This document shows positions 59,872-64,000 of a DNA stretch of 64,000 nt, piece by piece. Origin of the DNA: an uncultured Coriobacteriaceae bacterium (GTDB taxonomy: Bacteria; Actinomycetota; Coriobacteriia; Coriobacteriales; Atopobiaceae); contig CADBYM010000015.1 of NCBI GenBank assembly GCA_902798915.1, positions 1 through 64,000 on the forward strand, given 5' to 3'. The position numbers were made by a program, and so were the translations under genes. The stretch's first letter is position 1. The number at the start of each line of letters is the position of its first letter. The notes beneath the pieces are model-generated. The model was given only the letters and a program-made list of their open reading frames with translations. It was not told the origin of the DNA and ran no database searches.

Positions 59872-62800
59872 GTGCGAGGAAGCGTGATGATCGTCATGCG
59901 TGGTTGAATGATGCTGCGCGAGGATCGATTTCGGTCCTGCTCGTTATGGTTATGGTGCCTGTTCTTGCTGTAGCCGGTCTATTCGTCGATGCCTCACGAT
60001 ACCAGCTAGCGCGTAGTGAGGTGGCGTCTATGGGAGATCTCACGCTCAACACGGCGCTCGCCAATTACGATCATGTGCTCAAGGATGTTTATGGCCTATT
60101 CGCAGTGTCTCAGAATGATTCGAAGAAACTTCAGTCGCATCTCAAAGAATACTTCACTCAGATGATTGCAAGCTCTGGTGGTGCGGAAAGCATCGATGAG
60201 GTTCAGAACAACGCCTTGCTAAAGAGCATAGTGAACATCGGTGCAGGGGAGAAGACCACCAGTCTTCTTTCGTTGTCGGCAGAAGATGAGCCGACATTCA
60301 ATGGCGTCGCGGGTAGCGACTTGGCTACACCGGAGATGCTCCGGCATCAGATTGTTGAGTACGAGAAGTATCGCGCTCCCCTTAACGCGGGGTTGAGTAT
60401 TCTTGAAGGAATCAAGGCGCTCAAGAATACGCAACAGCAAATGAAGGTTACGCAGAAGTCATCTGAAGTCGACGATGCAGTGCAAGACCTCAACGGCCAA
60501 TGCAAGAAGCTGTGGGAAGCAGCAAAAGATTACGAGGATATGGACAAAAGTGCGCTTTTTGAGTTGGATCAGTGGGCCGGCACATACTACAACGACTTGT
60601 ACAGAGAAGACGTCATTACTTACGCTATCGAGAAGCCACTGGTTCGTGATGTCCAAGGCGAAATTACCATGGAGGAGAATTCTGCATTAGCCACAGGATA
60701 TGCATTCAATTATTCGGCACCAGACCTTGAAACAACGATTACCGTAGATGGCCGAACTGTTCAAGCGGCGAGTTTTGACTCTCTGACATTGCAAGAAATT
60801 GAAGCAGTTTTGAACAAACAGATATCCATCATACAATCTGACGCCAACATCACCGCCTGTCGGTCTTCTGTTATGAGCGAAGACTATGCGAATCTGTCTC
60901 CATATGACAAGATGGACTATCATCATAAATACAATTTATATATGCGAGAGGCGTACCTGCTCTGGCGTGCGTTCGCAGCGTACTTTGTGGTTGAGCATCG
61001 AACGGCAAAACCAGATAATCCGGATGAAGAGAAAGACGATGCCGAAGAGGCGAAGGACGACTTCCTAGATCGCAAGGAATCAGCCATTGTCGATTGCCTT
61101 ACGGATGCATATGAATGCAAACTACGTATGGACACGGTACTTCGCCAGATGGAGGAGCGCTACCGTCATGCGGACAATATTGCATCCGGTATTGCATCTG
61201 ACTACGTGAGCAAAGTTGAGTCAATCAACAGCATAGGAAGTCAGTTGGCTACATGTTTGGAGGAAGCTCAGAAGGTACGTGAGTTCGTTAAAACGGCTTC
61301 AGACAAAAACAAAGAATTCAAAGATGCGATTGGGAATTACAAGGCAAAGGATGCGTTCGCCTCTGAGATGAGTGGCGCATATGAGGCAAACAAGGAATTG
61401 ATAGACATAGATGGTTTTAATAGATTTGAAGATCATCTAGACAAGCTGCATCAGTATGCAATGCAAGCTGAGTTATATCTAACATGGCTCAGTATGATTA
61501 TTGGTACACGCGATTGGTCGAATCCACCTCACTATAAAATAGACGCCCTTAATTCTTTGGACGCAATTATCACTAAGTTTGAATCAGAGCATCCGCAAGG
61601 GGAAGAAGTCATCTGGTCTGAGTACTTTTACAATAATCGCACTGTACCGATTGGTACGTTAGTGAGTAATGTGCTCAGTACCTACCTATCTAAGTGCTCA
61701 CGAGATGATGTCAAAAGCAAAGCAACTGATACCAGCCTGCAAGAGGATAGCTTTTATAAGTATCTCAAATCTACCTTTGGTGCGGATGAAGAGGACGCCG
61801 AGAAGGACAAGAAGACTCGGAACGATTTAAATGAAGCTGCCAAAGACGAGATGTCAAAGATTACGGACGAGAGTAATCTGCCTGACGTGGCATCGGGAAA
61901 CATCTCAGAGGTAATTGCGGACTCAACCGGTGGCGGTGAAGCAGAGACGTCTGTAAAGACGGACGGCATGGAAAGCATGGACAATAACGACAACGGCAAG
62001 AGTTATACGAGTATGCTCGGCAACATGTCATCTTCATTGGGATTGCTTCTGGCGGGTATTGAACGAGCGCTAGAGAACACTCGTGACAATCTGCTCGTGA
62101 TGGACTACGCCTTTAATATGTTCTCTTGGAATACTCAAAAGAATGAGTATACAAAAGAAAAGAAGGAAGGTGATCCGCAGACCGCAAGCGGAGTGGCAAT
62201 CAATCCGACGAACAACAAGTTTTACGGTGCCGAAGTCGAATACTTGATTTATGGGTTTGATAACGTCAAGAACAATGTGCTTGCTGCGAAGGCATCAATC
62301 TTTACTATACGATTTGCCTGTAACACAGTCCATGCGCTTACAGATAGCGAGATTAACGCTCTGACACTTGCGCCAGCTCTAGCGATTCAGGCGGCATCGC
62401 TCGGTGTCATTCCATACAAAATACCTCAGATGGTTATGAAGATCGCTCTGGCCATTGCAGAGAGTGCAGTCGATATGGTTCGTTTAAACAATGGGGAAGC
62501 CGTACCCTTATTGAAGGATAGAAGCACGTGGTCGATGAGTTTTACCGGCGCTGTGAATATGGCGAAGGAAGTTACCATTGATGTTGGCCAGAAGGCAATT
62601 GAAGCAACAGCGAGCGCTACGGAAGGTGCCGTAAACTCTTTGGTGGATGGGACTGTGAGTAAGGCGGACAACGCGCTCGATGATATGGGAAATGCGGTAA
62701 AGGGGCAGGCTGAACAGGTTGCGGGCGGACTATTCGATACATTCGCAAATTCCGTTGTGCAGGAGTTCAATAACAAGAGCGGTCAGCTTTCGCAGGAAGC

Positions 62801-63587
62801 AAACGATGTTGCGCAGAAGATTGTTGACAATGCGGATGCAGCAGCGAACAGATATCTACAGCAGTCGTCTGGTCCGGTGCACGATGCGCTGCAAAGCGCA
62901 TATGATACGTTTAAGAACAATGCGTTGGAAAGCATCAAGACTTCGATTGCGAGTGAGCTAAACAGACTTAAAGACTCTGCCGACGCAAAGGTTAGTGATG
63001 CTGTAAAGGCGATTAAGGAAAAGGTTACAGGCGCAATAACGGGGCCAATCGATTCGGCTGTAAATGATATTACAGGTAGGTTACAAGGCAAAGTACAGGA
63101 GCTTGGCGACAAGGCCAACAATATCGCGAATGAAAAAATCAATTCGGTTTCTTCGAAGGCAAGCAACAGGCTTTCTGAAGAGGTTAATGGCTTCTTTGAC
63201 GATAACTTTGGAGGCTATACAAACACGTCAGGAGGCACGTCTACGGCAAAGGGCACGAGTTCAGGCTTTGCCTCTATGCTGAAGTTTAAGTACAGTGATT
63301 ACCTCAAAATATTCATGTTCTTGGGGCTGGTTACTAACTCAAATAATGTAGTAACCCGTGTTGGAAACCTAATAACGGCAAATATCAGATGTGCCGCGTC
63401 GGGCAGCGATTTAGCTCATGCTTGCGGAGCGGAGTTTACGCTTGCGAAGGCATACACCTATTACGAGATGAAGGCAGATGTTCAATTGCGAACGATGTTC
63501 CTCGCAATGCCGATAATCACTCAAAAAATGGGCGTAGAGGAAGTGTCGGCGTTCAAGCTCTCGTATCATGGCGCTCTTGGATACTAA
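59868..63587 (+). CDS. very large TadG-like pilus-associated protein
   Basis: A 1239-residue protein. The N-terminal RGSISVLLVMVMVPVLAVAG membrane helix followed by FVDASRYQLARSEVASMGDL is the TadE/TadG-type entry (in Gram-positives annotated as DUF5702). The rest is a long extracellular, mostly helical region with coiled-coil character (Ala/Lys/Glu/Asp-rich), including a C-terminal part with alternating NSLVDGTVSKADNALDDMG-like segments. It is several times longer than proteobacterial TadG. GC content is clearly lower than elsewhere in the window. It starts at GTG 59868, overlapping the preceding stop. It may connect the pilus machinery to the cell wall. Confidence 0.82.
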   Translation: MSARKRDDRHAWLNDAARGSISVLLVMVMVPVLAVAGLFVDASRYQLARSEVASMGDLTLNTALANYDHVLKDVYGLFAVSQNDSKKLQSHLKEYFTQMIASSGGAESIDEVQNNALLKSIVNIGAGEKTTSLLSLSAEDEPTFNGVAGSDLATPEMLRHQIVEYEKYRAPLNAGLSILEGIKALKNTQQQMKVTQKSSEVDDAVQDLNGQCKKLWEAAKDYEDMDKSALFELDQWAGTYYNDLYREDVITYAIEKPLVRDVQGEITMEENSALATGYAFNYSAPDLETTITVDGRTVQAASFDSLTLQEIEAVLNKQISIIQSDANITACRSSVMSEDYANLSPYDKMDYHHKYNLYMREAYLLWRAFAAYFVVEHRTAKPDNPDEEKDDAEEAKDDFLDRKESAIVDCLTDAYECKLRMDTVLRQMEERYRHADNIASGIASDYVSKVESINSIGSQLATCLEEAQKVREFVKTASDKNKEFKDAIGNYKAKDAFASEMSGAYEANKELIDIDGFNRFEDHLDKLHQYAMQAELYLTWLSMIIGTRDWSNPPHYKIDALNSLDAIITKFESEHPQGEEVIWSEYFYNNRTVPIGTLVSNVLSTYLSKCSRDDVKSKATDTSLQEDSFYKYLKSTFGADEEDAEKDKKTRNDLNEAAKDEMSKITDESNLPDVASGNISEVIADSTGGGEAETSVKTDGMESMDNNDNGKSYTSMLGNMSSSLGLLLAGIERALENTRDNLLVMDYAFNMFSWNTQKNEYTKEKKEGDPQTASGVAINPTNNKFYGAEVEYLIYGFDNVKNNVLAAKASIFTIRFACNTVHALTDSEINALTLAPALAIQAASLGVIPYKIPQMVMKIALAIAESAVDMVRLNNGEAVPLLKDRSTWSMSFTGAVNMAKEVTIDVGQKAIEATASATEGAVNSLVDGTVSKADNALDDMGNAVKGQAEQVAGGLFDTFANSVVQEFNNKSGQLSQEANDVAQKIVDNADAAANRYLQQSSGPVHDALQSAYDTFKNNALESIKTSIASELNRLKDSADAKVSDAVKAIKEKVTGAITGPIDSAVNDITGRLQGKVQELGDKANNIANEKINSVSSKASNRLSEEVNGFFDDNFGGYTNTSGGTSTAKGTSSGFASMLKFKYSDYLKIFMFLGLVTNSNNVVTRVGNLITANIRCAASGSDLAHACGAEFTLAKAYTYYEMKADVQLRTMFLAMPIITQKMGVEEVSAFKLSYHGALGY

Positions 63588-63599
63588 GGGGTGGTGACA

Positions 63600-64000
63600 A
63601 TGACGTGGAAAGAGGAGGATTGCGGATCGGCGAGCATTGAGGCAACCATCTCGTTGGTGTTCTTTGTATTTGTGGTTATAGGTATCTATATGCTGGCAAA
63701 CTTCTGCATTGTGCAGTCTAAAGTTGCCAATGCAGTGAACGCTACGGCTAAGGAAATGTCCCAGTACGCGTATTTCTATCATGCACTCGGGCTTGATGAG
63801 TGGCAGGCGGGGCAGCACGAGAAGGCACAAAAGGCCGTTGCAGCATTCGAGGATCTGAGCGAGTTCATCCATACGACTGAGGAGTCAGGAGGATCTGCAT
63901 TCAATGAATTGCAAGAGCATCCAGATGTATTCATTGCGGAGGTCGTGCGGAATGGGGGAACTGAGGATACCGAAGCGCTTTCCGCGGCGATCAACAAACT
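63600..64000 (+). CDS. TadE-like pseudopilin, 3' end outside the window
   Basis: An open frame from ATG 63600 to the window end (133 codons seen). The start MTWKEEDCGSASIEATISLV is a prepilin-like leader with the Gly cleavage site and Glu at +5, followed by the membrane helix FFVFVVIGIYMLANFCIVQS and a helical extracellular part. It lies 12 bp after the TadG-like gene, with GGGGTGG upstream. It is a minor pseudopilin or a TadF homologue; the gene continues to the right. Confidence 0.8.
   Translation, partial: MTWKEEDCGSASIEATISLVFFVFVVIGIYMLANFCIVQSKVANAVNATAKEMSQYAYFYHALGLDEWQAGQHEKAQKAVAAFEDLSEFIHTTEESGGSAFNELQEHPDVFIAEVVRNGGTEDTEALSAAINK

Noticed and set aside
63411..63872. 153-residue minus-strand frame near the right edge
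   Set aside because: Antisense to the end of the TadG-like gene and to the TadE-like gene starting at 63600, both supported by motifs and ribosome sites.

Overview
The window looks like chromosomal DNA of a high-GC anaerobic actinobacterium of class Coriobacteriia, most likely an Olsenella/Atopobium-like member of the Atopobiaceae. This is inferred from the GC-rich codon use, the lysine/alanine-tailed glycogen synthase, the sucrose PTS operon, the ChW-repeat surface protein and the Gram-positive type Tad locus. No rRNA, tRNA or CRISPR array was recognised.

Layout. (1) 1-3.8 kb is a mobile-element graveyard: the end of a very GC-rich AAA-ATPase transposon that sits inside a tyrosine recombinase gene, then a 5'-truncated IS66 transposase bounded by a palindrome and by 33-bp hairpin repeats. 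(2) 3.8-11.8 kb is housekeeping: glgA, rpiB, three related HAD hydrolases, an AI-2E family permease, trmL, a small HEYGH membrane protein and a Phd/VapC toxin-antitoxin pair. (3) 11.9-17.9 kb is a complete sucrose operon on the minus strand (scrR, scrA EIIBCA, scrK, scrB) with LacI-type operators. (4) 18.1-31.8 kb holds cell-wall and general genes: an L,D-transpeptidase with an acidic tail, a hybrid histidine kinase, an Eis-like acetyltransferase, a YczE-like membrane protein, a zinc-ribbon HTH regulator, a MATE exporter, a nuclease-helicase and a histidine acid phosphatase lipoprotein. (5) 31.9-34.6 kb is a TPP-riboswitch-controlled thiamine-precursor ABC transporter (thiX-thiY-thiZ type). 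(6) 34.8-41.2 kb has a lipoprotein, an M18 aminopeptidase, class II fructose-bisphosphate aldolase and a secreted ChW-repeat protein with a cysteine-hydrolase-like end.

(7) 41.3-64.0 kb is the most remarkable part. A LytTR regulator, two FHA proteins, zinc-ribbon membrane proteins, surface proteins, a eukaryote-like kinase, a TerY-like vWA protein and two PP2C phosphatases lead without a break into a Tad pilus operon (TadZ/CpaE, TadA, TadB, TadC, Flp pilin, TadE-like proteins, and a 1239-residue TadG-like protein), which runs off the right edge. The kinase-vWA-PP2C trio matches the TerY-P signalling triad. Four proteins of the locus carry the same acidic motif around a Thr/Ser (pattern DDExTxVL), a plausible kinase site and FHA ligand. 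I infer a phosphorylation-controlled Tad pilus.

Two intergenic regions (29854-30015 and 38505-38661) carry 157-162 bp near-palindromes of identical geometry but different sequence. In each, an element-specific motif of about 15 bp occurs four times. A perfect 66-bp palindrome lies next to the second. These are the best candidates here for undescribed non-coding elements.
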